From NCBI RefSeq assembly GCF_905250085.1, contig NZ_CAJNOB010000023.1, positions 88,404 through 152,403 on the forward strand: DNA of 64,000 nucleotides, in the 5' to 3' direction. Origin of the DNA: Candidatus Methylacidithermus pantelleriae (GTDB lineage: Bacteria > Verrucomicrobiota > Verrucomicrobiia > Methylacidiphilales > Methylacidiphilaceae). Below the pieces are notes generated by a model. It was not told the origin of the DNA and made no database searches. It saw nothing but the letters and a program-made list of their open reading frames with translations. Every line of letters starts with the position of its first letter. Position 1 is the first letter of the stretch. The position numbers were made by a program, and so were the translations under genes. Positions 9,911-19,800 of the stretch are shown here, piece by piece.

Positions 9911-11178
9911 CAAGGGTCTAACTTGCGAAAAAGCTCCGTACTATCATAAAAGCCACCGAGCTTTTCGCTCCCTGGTCCCCGGGCCGCAAGCCAGCCTGGG
10001 TTGGCGGTGGGGAGGGCTTCAAAAGCAAACGAGCAGGCCGGGTGGGGGTAAAACCAGTCGGTCGAGCTTTCCGAAAAAATTCCTTTTTCTTTTTGTTCCT
10101 TGAGCCAGCGAGCTTGGGAAAGTTCCTTGGGAATTCCCCCCGGACCGCTGAACCATTCCCCTGCTTCCGCGCGCGGAGCAGGGACATTCGGCGGCGGGGT
10201 GTCCACAAATCCAAAGCCGCGCACCCCCACGAGTACCAAAAGGCAACGTGTTCCTGCGTACCGGCTGGCTATTTCGACCGCGGCATCGAGTTCTTCCACC
10301 TGCCGCAAGGCCAGCTCCGTCCAGTTCTTCCGGCAAGCTTGTGCAAGAAGATCTTCTTCCACGATGAGAAGATAGCCCCGAAGGTTGTACTGGAGCATCT
10401 CAATGGCCCTCCGTGTCATCATGGCCAGGCTCGGGATGTGCGGGACTTCCTCTCGGCAAGCCACAAAGTAGAGAGGACCCGGGGCAAAAAGTCCTAACAC
10501 CCATCGGGATCTCCAAGCAGCCAGTTCTTCAAGTTCGGAAGAACGGTGGACGACCTGATATCCCCATGCGCGGGCTTCTTCCAAAAGGTTTCTTCCGTCC
10601 CTCCGCCCGTACTCGTTGCGAAGAGTGGCCGGAGAAAAATGCTGGCCTCCGCCTCCTAGCGCAAGATTCGGTCGCGCGGAATCCAAAAGCTCGGCTGCCG
10701 TTTGTCCCAGGGGATCTGGGCCCGTCCAGCTTTGACTGTAAAAGGCTGCAAGCCAGGGATTGGTCAGGTCGCCGTCGGTGACAAAACCGGTAGCCCTCCC
10801 TTTCCTCTGGGCGCTATAGAACAGGGAATCCAGGCGCTGGCCGTTGGGTCCTAGGGCGATTTTTCCTGGGGAAACGCGCTGGCCACAAGCAAGCGAGCTG
10901 GCTACTACTCCCTCTTCGAGGCAAGTGTTGTGAGGGGCTACAAGAGAGAGGGAGGCCAGAACCCGAAAGTCCCGGCAAATCCAAAGATCACGGCCCCGCA
11001 ACTGTGCTACGCGCCGGGCTCGCTCCAGAAGTGACATTTCCAGGCCCGGAACAAGGAACAGGATGACTCCGTGAGGGCGTTGTGCCACGTAATGCTCGAA
11101 ATAGAGCTTGCCTAAAAAGCTAAAAAGGGCAGCCAGGCCTGCACAAAGAGCCAAAATCCACGGTTTAATCTTATGCAT
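9904..11178 (-). CDS. Membrane-anchored alkaline-phosphatase-fold protein lacking catalytic residues
   Basis: About 424 aa from the ATG at 11178 (MHKIKPWIL); an ATG at 11247 would add 23 residues. One N-terminal hydrophobic segment (residues ~5-22) suggests an anchor or uncleaved signal. The rest follows the PhoA fold in order: HGVILFLVPGLEMS (usually ..IGDGMG), ACGQRVSPGKIALG, RATGFVTDGDLTNPWLAAF, LALGGGGQHF, LLEEARAWGYQVV, LGLFAPGPLYF, IPSLAMMTRRAIEML, VEEDLLAQACRKN, EELDAAVEIA and LLVLVGVRGFG. The metal-binding Asp of the first strand, the nucleophile Ser of DSA, the Asp and His after VEG, and the TADH motif are all replaced. It is therefore probably a pseudoenzyme with a binding or structural role in the envelope. 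The family match is by eye; the loss of active-site residues is seen directly under that alignment. Confidence 0.7.
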   Translation of the reverse strand: MHKIKPWILALCAGLAALFSFLGKLYFEHYVAQRPHGVILFLVPGLEMSLLERARRVAQLRGRDLWICRDFRVLASLSLVAPHNTCLEEGVVASSLACGQRVSPGKIALGPNGQRLDSLFYSAQRKGRATGFVTDGDLTNPWLAAFYSQSWTGPDPLGQTAAELLDSARPNLALGGGGQHFSPATLRNEYGRRDGRNLLEEARAWGYQVVHRSSELEELAAWRSRWVLGLFAPGPLYFVACREEVPHIPSLAMMTRRAIEMLQYNLRGYLLIVEEDLLAQACRKNWTELALRQVEELDAAVEIASRYAGTRCLLVLVGVRGFGFVDTPPPNVPAPRAEAGEWFSGPGGIPKELSQARWLKEQKEKGIFSESSTDWFYPHPACSFAFEALPTANPGWLAARGPGSEKLGGFYDSTELFRKLDPCL

Positions 11179-11994
11179 CCGTTGGCACGATCGGGGCTGA
11201 GGGAGTTCGAACGCCCGGGTTTGCCAAAAGCGAAAGATCCATAGCATGGTGCCGGGGTTTTGCCAAGAGGGGCCCGGGGCGTGGCAATGGCAGGAAATCT
11301 TTACCCCGGGGTAAGAAAAGTTCTCTTTTCAAAAAAGTCTTCCTTTGTTCCGCGCCTGGCGGAAGAAAAGATGAAACCAAGGAAGAGTCTCTCATTGGAA
11401 AGAAAGGCATTTTCTTTGGGTTGCGCTAGGCATTCGACATGGGGATGGTTTGTTTTCTACCCAGACGGCAAAGGAGCGTGTGGCCAGGGCTCCCAAGCTT
11501 CCGCTCGCATACAACCAAAAAGAAAAAAGAACGGGGCTTATTTTGGGTCTCCCGGCATTTTTTTTGGGGCTTAGGCTAGTTAGCCGCGGGTGGCTGCCGC
11601 TCAGCCGAACTGGGCCCAAGGGCTCAGCTCTTCCGACCTCTTTCTCCTCTGTGCCGGAGCGAGACAAGTAGGAGTCGCACGGTACGCTTCATTGTTGACG
11701 GAAACCTCGGCCAGTTGAGAAAAGGATCTTTCCAAGGAAGATCGAATGAGGCGGCGCTTTTTCCGGTGACCCTTTGGGTCACTTTGGAAAGCAAAACATT
11801 CGCGTTTCGGGGTTTACAAAAGGGCTGTTCCCAACGAGAAAAGAATCGCGGCGGGAAGGCAGGGAAGAATCTCACCCGTGCCGCGTTTCAAGGCCTGTAG
11901 GAAAAAGAGGGTGGTATTGGCTGGCCCGAAACGGTCTTTTTTCGGGGAAAGACAGTTGCGCCCAGGATCCGAGACGTCATGGTAGGGAAAAGCG
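11179..11994. other. Long leader/intergenic region upstream of ilvN
   Basis: About 740-815 bases between the divergent phosphatase-like gene and ilvN. No credible gene is seen; the open frames on both strands are A/G- or C/T-skewed shadows. It holds the inverted repeat at 11766-11782. I see no leader peptide rich in Ile, Leu or Val codons and no T-box. Confidence 0.5.
11766..11782. promoter_or_regulatory. 17-base perfect palindrome upstream of the ilv-leu operon
   Basis: GTGACCC TTT GGGTCAC is a perfect 7-base inverted repeat with a 3-base centre, about 210 bases before the ilvN start. The form suits a dimeric regulator's operator. No regulator is identified and no run of T follows, so a terminator is less likely. 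Confidence 0.4.
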
Positions 11995-12471
11995 ATGAGA
12001 CATACCATTTCTGTTCTAGTCGCAAACCGGTTTGGTGTTTTGACTCGAGTGGCTGGTTTATTTAGTGGCCGCGGGTACAATATTGATACCCTCAACGTGG
12101 GTCCCACCCATGATGAGAGCGTATCTCGCATGACCATTGTGGTCAAAGGGGATGACCGGGTGCTGGACCAGGTGATCAAGCAACTCAATAAACTTGTGGA
12201 CGTTCTTGCGGTTCAGGACTTCCGGGAGGGCGAATACATTGATCGGGAACTGGTCCTTCTTAAGGTAAAGGCAGATGAAAAAACCCGGGCCGAAATTCTT
12301 CAAATGTGTGATATTTTCCGTGCCAAAATTGTGGACGTTCAGCCGAAGTCCCTCACGATTGAAGTGACGGGGGACGAAGGTAAAATCGCTAAGTTTATCT
12401 TTCTTATGGAAAATTTTGGGATTCTCGATCTTTCCCGAACCGGAAAGATCGCTTTGCCGCGGGAAAGCTAG
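11995..12471 (+). CDS. ilvN: Acetolactate synthase small (regulatory) subunit
   Basis: 158 aa, the usual length of the bacterial small subunit (IlvH/IlvN type). The N-terminal ACT domain (residues ~1-75) contains RHTISVLVANRFGVLTRVAGLF, RGYNIDTLNVGPT and SRMTIVV. It binds valine and relays feedback inhibition to the catalytic subunit. The C-terminal domain (~80-158) carries IDRELVLLKV and FGILDLSRTGKIAL. It is the first gene of an ilvN-ilvC-leuA run on the + strand. Its catalytic partner ilvB is not adjacent but lies on the opposite strand ~3.2 kb away. Confidence 0.95.
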   Translation: MRHTISVLVANRFGVLTRVAGLFSGRGYNIDTLNVGPTHDESVSRMTIVVKGDDRVLDQVIKQLNKLVDVLAVQDFREGEYIDRELVLLKVKADEKTRAEILQMCDIFRAKIVDVQPKSLTIEVTGDEGKIAKFIFLMENFGILDLSRTGKIALPRES

Positions 12472-12513
12472 GGTGCGGGTTGGGAAAAGAGAAAACGTCG
12501 ATAGGAGGATGTG

Positions 12514-13539
12514 ATGAGCTTACAAGTGTACCGGGAGGAGGATGCTGATTTGGGGGTGTTGAAGGGACTTACCTTTGCGGTCGTCGGATTTGGTTCACAA
12601 GGACATGCTCACGCGCTGAATCTTCGGGACAGCGGGGTGCGGGTGGTCGTTGGGCTTCGACCTCGGAGTCGCTCGACGGCTCTTGCCCGGGAGTTTGGGC
12701 TTGAGGTCACCTCGGTTTCGGAGGCGGCTCGCTTAGGGGACGTCATTTTCCTAGCCGTGCCCGACATGGCTATGCCGGAGGTGTTCCGGGAAGAAATTCT
12801 TCCCCAGCTTGTTTCTGGCAAAACCCTAGGCTTTGCCCACGGATTTTGCATTCATTATGGGACAATCCATCCTCCGGCCAACGTCGATGTGATCTTGGTT
12901 GCGCCCAAGGGGCCTGGCCATCTGGTCCGCCGTCAATTTCTCCAAGGGCAAGGGGTTCCGGCTCTTTTTGCCGTTCACCAGGATGCCACGGGAAAGGCCA
13001 AAGCAACGGCGCTGGCTTGGGCAAAAGGGATCGGTGCGACGCGGGCAGGGGTTCTTGAAACCACGTTTAAGGATGAAACCGAGACGGACCTTTTTGGAGA
13101 GCAGGCTGTGCTGTGCGGGGGAACCAGCGCACTCATTTTGGCGGGTTTTGAGACTCTGGTAGAGGCAGGCTACCCTCCGGAGCTTGCCTATTTTGAGTGT
13201 GTTCATGAGCTAAAACTCATCGTGGATCTCATCAATGAAAGTGGTCTTTCGGGGATGCGATTTTCCATATCGGAAACGGCCAAATGGGGGGATCTTACTG
13301 TTGGACCCAAGATTATCGATGGGCATGTGCGGGAGCAAATGAAGGAGGTGCTGAAGCAGATTCAAAACGGGAGTTTTGCGAAGGAATGGATTGCGGAAGC
13401 CCAGGCGGGTAAGCCCAGATATGAAAAGCTTCTCAAAGAGGCTCGTCACCACCCTTTGGAAAAGGTGGGGGCCCGGCTTCGCAAGCTCATGCCTTGGATG
13501 GCCGAACGCAAGACCACTGGAGCCCAAGCGGAGTATTAG
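12514..13539 (+). CDS. ilvC: Ketol-acid reductoisomerase (NADP+)
   Basis: 341 aa, class I. The enzyme isomerises and reduces acetolactate or acetohydroxybutyrate on the way to Val, Leu and Ile. The Rossmann motif is [19 protein letters not shown] (residues ~24-42), followed by an Arg/Ser-rich loop (RPRSRS) fitting [16 protein letters not shown] and [17 protein letters not shown] carry the catalytic Lys, Asp and Glu residues; [10 protein letters not shown] is in the C-terminal knot domain. The ATG at 12514 is preferred over the GTG one codon earlier because AGGAGG at 12503 lies at a suitable distance. It sits 42 bases after ilvN and 22 bases before leuA. Confidence 0.96.
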   Translation: MSLQVYREEDADLGVLKGLTFAVVGFGSQGHAHALNLRDSGVRVVVGLRPRSRSTALAREFGLEVTSVSEAARLGDVIFLAVPDMAMPEVFREEILPQLVSGKTLGFAHGFCIHYGTIHPPANVDVILVAPKGPGHLVRRQFLQGQGVPALFAVHQDATGKAKATALAWAKGIGATRAGVLETTFKDETETDLFGEQAVLCGGTSALILAGFETLVEAGYPPELAYFECVHELKLIVDLINESGLSGMRFSISETAKWGDLTVGPKIIDGHVREQMKEVLKQIQNGSFAKEWIAEAQAGKPRYEKLLKEARHHPLEKVGARLRKLMPWMAERKTTGAQAEY

Positions 13540-13561
13540 GACCTATCGGAAAGGAGAACCC

Positions 13562-15151
13562 ATGAATACGGGCGAGCGGGCAAGTGCCAGAAAGGATCCC
13601 AAGCGGGTGATTCTTTTTGACACGACGCTGCGGGATGGTGAGCAGTGTCCTGGTGCCAGTATGACCGTGCGGCAAAAACTCGAGATTGCGCGGCAACTGG
13701 CCCGGCTGGGTGTGGATGTCATTGAGGCGGGTTTTCCTGCAGCCAGCCCGGGAGATCGAGAAGCCGTCTGGCAGATTGCCAGCGAGGTTCAAGGCCCCCG
13801 GATCGCCGCACTGGCGAGGTGTGTGGAGGAGGACATTGAGATCGCCGCGAAAGCTCTGCAACCGGCCGGAAAACGCGCCCGGATTCATGTGTTCCTCGCT
13901 ACCTCTCCCGTGCACCGGCAATATAAACTTGCCAAAGCCGAGGATGAGATTGTGGAGCTAGCTGTTGCGCACATTCGCTTGGCCAAGCAGTGGGTAGAGG
14001 ATGTAGAATTTTCCCCCGAGGATGGTTCCCGAACGGAACGAGACTTTTTGGTCCGGGTCGTCGAGGCTGCCATTGAAGCAGGTGCCACGACGATCAATAT
14101 TCCCGATACGGTCGGGTGCGCCCTGCCCCAGGAGTTTGCCGAGCTGGTTTCGTATCTTTTGACGCGGGTTCCTAACATCGATCAAGCGGTTTTGAGCGTC
14201 CACTGCCATGATGATCTCGGGCTTGCGGTGGCCAACTCCCTGGCGGCGCTCAAGTCGGGTGCACGGCAGGTAGAGGGTACGATTAATGGAATCGGGGAAC
14301 GGGCTGGGAACGCCGCTTTAGAAGAGATCATCATGGCGCTCAAAACCCGTTCCGACGCTTTTGGCGGTCTTTACACTGGGGTTTGTCTCAAAGAACTCGT
14401 TAAAACCTCCCGCTTGGTCTCCCGGTTGTCCGGGTTACCGGTTCAGCGCAATAAGGCCATCGTAGGCGAAAACGCCTTTGCTCACGGTGCCGGCATTCAC
14501 CAAGATGGTATTCTCAAACGGAGGGAGACCTATGAGATCATGGACCCCGAAGAGATTGGATGGGGTCGGACGGAACTGCCCCTGACCAAGCATAGCGGGC
14601 GTGCGGCTTTGGAGGAGAGAATGAAACAGCTGGGTTTTCAGCTCACTCCGGAGGAGCTTGCAGCTCTCTTCCAGCGATTTAAGGAGTTGGGCGACAAGAA
14701 AAAATTTGTGTACGACGATGATCTCGTAGCTCTGATGGTCGAAAACGAACTTTCCCAGCTCCCTGAGACGTACCGATTGGAACACTTAAGTGTCGTCTCT
14801 TCAACGGGGGCCCTTCCGACGGCTGCGGTACGCTTGCGAAAAGGCGAAGAAGTTTGGACGGAAGCCTGCGTGGGAGATGGCGCGGTGGACGCCGCAATGA
14901 AGGCGATCGATCGAATTACGGGTAAGCGTGGGGATCTTTTGGACTATCAAGTCCGAGCGGTGAGCCAGGGTAAGGATGCTCTGGGAGAGGTCATGATCAA
15001 AGTAGATTTTGGGGAAGGGTGTGTCATCACCGCCCGCGCAGCTTCCACCGATGTGCTGGAAGCCAGCGCGCGTGCTTATCTCAATGCTGTGAACCGTGCC
15101 CTCTTCTGGCAAAGCTCTTGTACTGGGACATCCGCCGTCACAGCTCCCTAG
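13562..15151 (+). CDS. leuA: 2-isopropylmalate synthase
   Basis: 529 aa. LeuA condenses 2-ketoisovalerate with acetyl-CoA, the committed step of leucine synthesis. The TIM-barrel begins [16 protein letters not shown], which holds the metal-binding Asp and catalytic Arg. [37 protein letters not shown] carries the metal-binding His-x-His-type and GIGERAGN motifs (split here only for description). GIHQDGILK follows. The C-terminal LeuA regulatory domain (from [13 protein letters not shown] to the end) is present, indicating leucine feedback and separating it from citramalate or homocitrate synthases, which is the main alternative. The open frame extends upstream into ilvC, but the ATG at 13562 has AAAGGAG just before it. 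Confidence 0.93.
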   Translation: MNTGERASARKDPKRVILFDTTLRDGEQCPGASMTVRQKLEIARQLARLGVDVIEAGFPAASPGDREAVWQIASEVQGPRIAALARCVEEDIEIAAKALQPAGKRARIHVFLATSPVHRQYKLAKAEDEIVELAVAHIRLAKQWVEDVEFSPEDGSRTERDFLVRVVEAAIEAGATTINIPDTVGCALPQEFAELVSYLLTRVPNIDQAVLSVHCHDDLGLAVANSLAALKSGARQVEGTINGIGERAGNAALEEIIMALKTRSDAFGGLYTGVCLKELVKTSRLVSRLSGLPVQRNKAIVGENAFAHGAGIHQDGILKRRETYEIMDPEEIGWGRTELPLTKHSGRAALEERMKQLGFQLTPEELAALFQRFKELGDKKKFVYDDDLVALMVENELSQLPETYRLEHLSVVSSTGALPTAAVRLRKGEEVWTEACVGDGAVDAAMKAIDRITGKRGDLLDYQVRAVSQGKDALGEVMIKVDFGEGCVITARAASTDVLEASARAYLNAVNRALFWQSSCTGTSAVTAP

Positions 15152-15223
15152 CTCGAAAGAAGCAGAGCTTTCCTTTCAGGGGATCCAGGTCGCTGGACGC
15201 CAGGAGAGGCGGTTACCTTGAGT

Positions 15224-15511
15224 TTACAAGGACTGTAAAAATTGCGACCACGGGCGCGCAGGAAGCGTTTCGGTTTGGGCACGCCCGTAGCCTCGGATAA
15301 TCAACGCAGCCCGTTCAACCTGGACGGGGTCATCCGATTCGACGATATCGACAATGTCGTAACGCCCCAGCGTCACGTAACTTTCCTTCCAGGTCACACC
15401 CGGGCATTCCTGGCGAATTTTTTCTGTTACCTTTTGGGCGACCTCTTTGAATTGTTTAGGATCCTCAAACGCTTGAGGAGAGAGCGTACTAAGGATGATA
15501 TAGGTTGCCAT
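15224..15511 (-). CDS. GYD-domain protein
   Basis: 95 aa, a single small alpha/beta ferredoxin-like domain. TLGRYDIVDIVESDD contains the GRYD signature of the GYD family, and MATYIILSTLSPQAFED is the typical first strand. Function of these stand-alone domains is not established; they resemble ligand-binding RAM/ACT-like domains. A strong ribosome site (AAAGGAGG) lies about 10 bases before the ATG at 15511. It is downstream of ilvB on the same strand, so it could be an accessory to branched-chain synthesis, but this is inference from position only. Confidence 0.8.
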   Translation of the reverse strand: MATYIILSTLSPQAFEDPKQFKEVAQKVTEKIRQECPGVTWKESYVTLGRYDIVDIVESDDPVQVERAALIIRGYGRAQTETLPARPWSQFLQSL

Positions 15512-15694
15512 GGGAACAAACCTCCTTTCGTTGTCCTACCCACGGGTCAGTTCCCCCGATCGCTTTTCCGGATACGCTCGGCGACTGTATTCCCATTTTT
15601 TGCCGTCTAGGCAACCGTACCAGAACAAACGCGCGTTCCCAAACCTTTTTTGGTGAGGTCCCTCGGCGTGAAGGCCACCGGGCTAAAAAACCTC

Positions 15695-17407
15695 CTAGTC
15701 CTCCCAATGTTCGAGAATCATATCGCGTACGGTTCCTCCGGCAGGAATCATCGGGAGGACATGTTCCGTATAGGGAACGATCACGTCCAGCACATAGGGT
15801 TCGTCGCACTCGAGGAGCCGCTCCAGGGCTGGGATAAGTTCCTCGGGCCGAGAAACCCGCTCTGCTTTGACTCCAAATCCTCGAGCGATCGTAACGTAAT
15901 CAGGATACGGTTCCTTGGGATTCCTTGGATTTCCAAGGAATGTATGGGCCCGGTTCCCTTCAAAGAACCGATCTTCCCACTGGACCACCATCCCGAGGTG
16001 GCCGTTATTGAGAATCACTGCCTTCGCCGGGATGCCCTCCGTGACGGCGGTCGCCAGCTCCTGAATATTCATAAGAAAACTCCCATCTCCATCCACGTCG
16101 ATCACCTGACGATCCGGACAGGCGATTTTGGCACCCAAGGCGGCAGGAAATCCAAAACCCATCGCACCGAGACCTGAGGAGCTGAGGAAGGTTCTCGGCC
16201 TGCGAAAGGTATAGTATTGAGCCGCCCACATTTGATGTTGTCCCACACCGGTGGTGAGAATTGCTTCTCCCTGGGTAAGCCGACACAGCTCCTGGATGAC
16301 CCGCTGGGGCATGATTTGGCCTTTGGGCTCGCGATACTGCAGGGGATAGGTTTTTTTCCATTGCGCAATCCGATCCATCCATTCGGGATAGCCCTTGCAC
16401 GGTCTTCGTTCTTCTTCCAGGAGCTGGTTCCAGCGTTCCAACGCGTACCGGACGTCGCTTAGGATGGGCACATGGGCAGGCTTGTTTTTATTGAGCTCCG
16501 ACGGATCCACATCGACGTGAACGATGATCGCTCGTTTCGCAAATTCTTCGACTTTGCCCGTGACCCGGTCGTCGAACCGCACACCCAGCGCCAGAAGCAA
16601 ATCACACTGGTCGGCAGCGAAATTGGCGTAGACCGTTCCATGCATACCGAGCCATTTGAGGGAGAGTTCGTGGGTTTCTGGAAATGCTCCAATACCCATA
16701 AGAGTCGTACAGACCGGGATGCGTGTCCGTTCGGCAAACCTTTGAAGAGCCTCTGCTGCGTTGCTTGTGATAATTCCTCCCCCAACATACAAAAGAGGGC
16801 GTTCCGATTTTCCAATAAGATCGAGCACATGCCGGAGGAGCTCATCGCTGGCTCTGGGTAGTTGAAGTGTCCGGGCAAATCTCGGCTGTTCCGGCCATTG
16901 GGGTCGAACGACGGATTGTTGCACGTCTTTTGGGATGTCAATCACTACCGGTCCGGGTCTTCCGGTTTGAGCAATGGCAAAGGCATCCCGAAACACAAAG
17001 GGCAAATCTTGCGCGTCTAGGACAAGGTAACTATGCTTGACGATCGGAAGGGTGATCCCAAAAACGTCGGTCTCCTGAAAAGCCCCTTTTCCGATCATAT
17101 CTCGTTTCACTTGGCCGGTGATCGCAACGATGGGAACCGAGTCCATGTAGGCGTCGGCAATGCCGGTGACAAGATTGGTCGCTCCGGGGCCCGAAGTCGC
17201 CATGCAAACGCCCACGCGCCCGCTGGCGCGGGCGTATCCTTCCGCCATGAAAATGCCTCCCTGTTCGTGTCGAGGGAGAACGGTGCGGATCCGTCGGGAA
17301 CGGGTTAAGGCCTGGTGCATGGCCATGCTCGCCCCACCTGGGTAGGCAAAAAGGACCTCAACCCCTTCGCGTTCCAATGCCTGGACAACGATTTGGGCTC
17401 CTGACAT
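15695..17407 (-). CDS. ilvB: Acetolactate synthase large (catalytic) subunit
   Basis: 570 aa. This ThDP enzyme makes acetolactate or acetohydroxybutyrate from pyruvate. The N-terminal domain has FAYPGGASM, the catalytic-Glu region RHEQGGIFMAEGYARASG, and TSGPGATNLVTGIADAY. The middle FAD-binding domain has YVGGGI and ALGVRFDDRVTG. The C-terminal domain has the ThDP/Mg motif GDGSFLMNIQELATAV...NNGHLGMV. The open frame begins at 17494; the ATG at 17407 (MSGAQIVVQALEREGV) best fits the family, though a start at 17482 is possible. It is transcribed away from the ilvN-ilvC-leuA operon's promoter, an unusual separation of the two subunits. Confidence 0.94.
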   Translation of the reverse strand: MSGAQIVVQALEREGVEVLFAYPGGASMAMHQALTRSRRIRTVLPRHEQGGIFMAEGYARASGRVGVCMATSGPGATNLVTGIADAYMDSVPIVAITGQVKRDMIGKGAFQETDVFGITLPIVKHSYLVLDAQDLPFVFRDAFAIAQTGRPGPVVIDIPKDVQQSVVRPQWPEQPRFARTLQLPRASDELLRHVLDLIGKSERPLLYVGGGIITSNAAEALQRFAERTRIPVCTTLMGIGAFPETHELSLKWLGMHGTVYANFAADQCDLLLALGVRFDDRVTGKVEEFAKRAIIVHVDVDPSELNKNKPAHVPILSDVRYALERWNQLLEEERRPCKGYPEWMDRIAQWKKTYPLQYREPKGQIMPQRVIQELCRLTQGEAILTTGVGQHQMWAAQYYTFRRPRTFLSSSGLGAMGFGFPAALGAKIACPDRQVIDVDGDGSFLMNIQELATAVTEGIPAKAVILNNGHLGMVVQWEDRFFEGNRAHTFLGNPRNPKEPYPDYVTIARGFGVKAERVSRPEELIPALERLLECDEPYVLDVIVPYTEHVLPMIPAGGTVRDMILEHWED

Positions 17408-17751
17408 CTCCTGGGAGTCTGTCTTCGTCCAACGCTGGGGGCTCTCCTCGGCAGATGGATGTGATGAACAAAGTGGATCCATATGGCTGGTCACCGCCCC
17501 TCGGCAGGGGGCGGCTAACCCTCACGGAAGTTACAATAATATCCTTGAGCTAGCGAACATGCAATCGAGTTTGGTAAGAGGGTGGGCCGGAAAAACCATG
17601 GGCCGAAAAAAGGGCTCGCGAAAGCGAGGCGCCAGATAGCCTCCGCAATTTCGCCCATCTCAAGGCCCTTCTGGGGGTTTTGGGCTCTCCAAGGGTTGTC
17701 AAGAGCGAAACAAAGTAGGGACAGGTAAGGTTTGTCATGGCAGCATATCCA

Positions 17752-18325
17752 GTGAAGATACCTGTATGTGGGCCCAGAGCGGCAGGTGTTGGCTAGAAGA
17801 GGGGTTAGCGGATGTGGAGGGAGGGGCGTTTGGGTGTTGCGGCAGAGGAGTTGTCGGCCGGGAAGGGAATCGTGCATGGGGAGGGCGGCAAAACCCGATG
17901 GGGTGGTCCTCTAGGGGTGGGTGTGCAGGTGCTGATGAGCCAGTGGATTGAGACGGGCGATGGGCTTGGGTTCTCCGAGTTGGTTTGTAAGCACACCGTT
18001 ACGGATCGTTTAGGCAGTCAAGGAGGTCGGCTCAGGGATGTCCGGCCATTGCAGGGGGCTTGTTTGGGCAGCTGCGTGATCCCAAGGTGGGCGTCATCTT
18101 GGTCGAGCAGCGCGGTCGGGTGATGCGCTTGGGTTTCTCGAGGATCGGGGAGGGGCATTGGCCATGTAGGGTCTATGATTGATCCTGGTGGTGGATCCCC
18201 ATGAGATGATCGACGAGATGGTGGGGGATCTGCAGGAAAAGATCGTTTCATTGTGGGGGGGCAGGCTCGAGAAAAAAATCCGTGCCCAACCGTGCCAAGA
18301 AGGCGCTGGTAGCCATTGATGGCGT
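17752..18325 (+). pseudogene. tnpA remnant, IS607 serine recombinase (copy 2)
   Basis: It opens with GTG and KIPVWAQ by comparison with the ATG of copy 4. Recognisable pieces are LGVAAEEL, KVGVILVEQRGRVMRLGF near 18083 and NRAKKALVAID at the end, in different frames. A stop follows GVVL where the catalytic Ser segment should be. This copy keeps CAG at the VEQR codon that became TAG in copies 1 and 3. Confidence 0.85.
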
Positions 18326-19782
18326 AAGCTCCCAATTTTCACATATGAGACATCTTTAAGGCTGAAGCCGGAAGAGGTTTCGCCATTTGGTGCCTATGCG
18401 GTTGCCCTATGGGTGGGTGGAACGGAGGTTTTTGTGGCCGATGGGGTCTTGTGTTTGGGTGAAGAAGCTTAAGCGATCCTTCGTGCCGCGGTTCGGTCTT
18501 GCTGCCTGAAACTTCCATACCTTCCGAGTCCGAGCTTAGGGAAAAGATCGTTTTGATTGGCGAACGGCGGCGCGAGCTTATGAAGGAAGCTAAGGAGTGG
18601 ATCCGGAAGAGCGGAAGCGGTGATCGGAAAGCTCGAGGAAAGGATGCTGCGATCGAACCTGTGGCATGAGAAAAAAAGCGGCGGCTTTGCCATCCTGCGG
18701 ATGAGGCTTGACGCGCTTCTGGCCGATGAAAACTCCGGAGGGCTGGGGGGTTGCCCCTAGCCAATACTGGGTTCTTGAGGGCGTGCGCTTTGGCCTACGG
18801 CTAGGAGGCGATCCTCCAGGCGCTTTGCCGCCAGCCGGATCGTGATCGGGACAACGAAGAGGGGGAAACTCGGTCTGCAAGCGCGAGGGATTGGCGCTTG
18901 AGCTATCGCTTTGTGCGGCACCGGAAGGGGCGGTGGGTGTTGGCGAGCGTTGAGGCGCGGATCCCTTTTCGCTGGTGACACAGCGCCCTTATTGGAGCGG
19001 TCAGGTTCGAGATCAACGAGGATCATCGTGCCTTGGGCGAAACGGATCGCTTGGCCAATCGGGTGGATGTTCGTCGGATCGGATGGAATCTCTATGGCAG
19101 GAGGGAGGAAGAGGCCAAAAGGGATTTTTGCTCCTCCGCGCAAGGAGATTGCCCGGTCCTTGTCCCGAATCGGGCAAGGCGGTTGTGATCGAACGATGGG
19201 ATCTTTGCAAAAGAAAGCCTCGCGCTTGCCTTGGTGGATCCCGTTCGGGCTCGCTCGCTCTTTTCCTTCGCCTAGTGCCAAGGCGATTGCGATTGCTTAC
19301 GTCGACTTTTTTGCGCCGGAATCGAGCTGATCGAAATCGAGCCGGCCTACACGTGCTGTGTGGTCGGCGCGGTCAACCGCGCGCGTCATCCATGGCATCA
19401 AGTTCGTACCAGGAGACGGCCTCGTGCCCTCGTCCGGAGAAGATTGGGTCTCTCCGAACGCCCATCCGTGCCATAGCTAGTCGTGCCTACTCGCAATGGG
19501 GGTCATCTTGCCTTCGTCCTACTCACGACGCTTCGGACGAAGCGTATCAGGTCGCTTCTCTGGCGGAGGTTCGGAAGAGACTCCAAAAGCGGCGCCAAGC
19601 AACGGATACCCGGTCGAAAGAAAATCAAGTGTCTCCCACGCCTCTATCGCGTAAAAACGCGGGACTGGGCGCCAGTCGGGCTTTGCCACTGGAAACCCCG
19701 GCACGCGAATCGTCGGCAACGCCGTTCGGCCGAGGCGTCAGGGGCGATCTTCCCTCGCAGGGAAAGGGCTCTCATGGTTTGA
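18319..19782 (+). pseudogene. tnpB remnant (copy 2)
   Basis: Fragments of the long TnpB run through several frames. FEINEDHRALGETDR near 19006 is the first RuvC-like motif with Glu in the catalytic position. VIERWDL near 19185 keeps the second catalytic Glu. IEIEPAYT near 19335 has Glu where copies 1, 3 and 4 keep Asp. The C-terminal Arg/Lys-rich tail (LPLETPARESSATPFG region) is visible up to a TGA near 19780. Frameshifts and the third-motif change make it inactive. Confidence 0.82.
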
Positions 19783-19800
19783 GGAACAGTCGATGCACGG

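Larger units (their letters stand above)
17693..19800 (+). mobile_element. Decayed IS607-family element, copy 2
   Basis: The second copy of the same element. It is bounded on the left by gggttgtcaagagcg...tagggacag and on the right by a block just past the tnpB stop (gaggaacagtcgatgc). It lies between ilvB (minus strand, start to its left) and the rplM promoter region. It is about 0.2 kb shorter than copies 1, 3 and 4 overall, with small internal deletions. Confidence 0.85.

Noticed and set aside
11205..11225. tRNA T-arm-like sequence (gagttcgaacgcccg)
   Set aside because: No anticodon arm or acceptor stem could be built around it.
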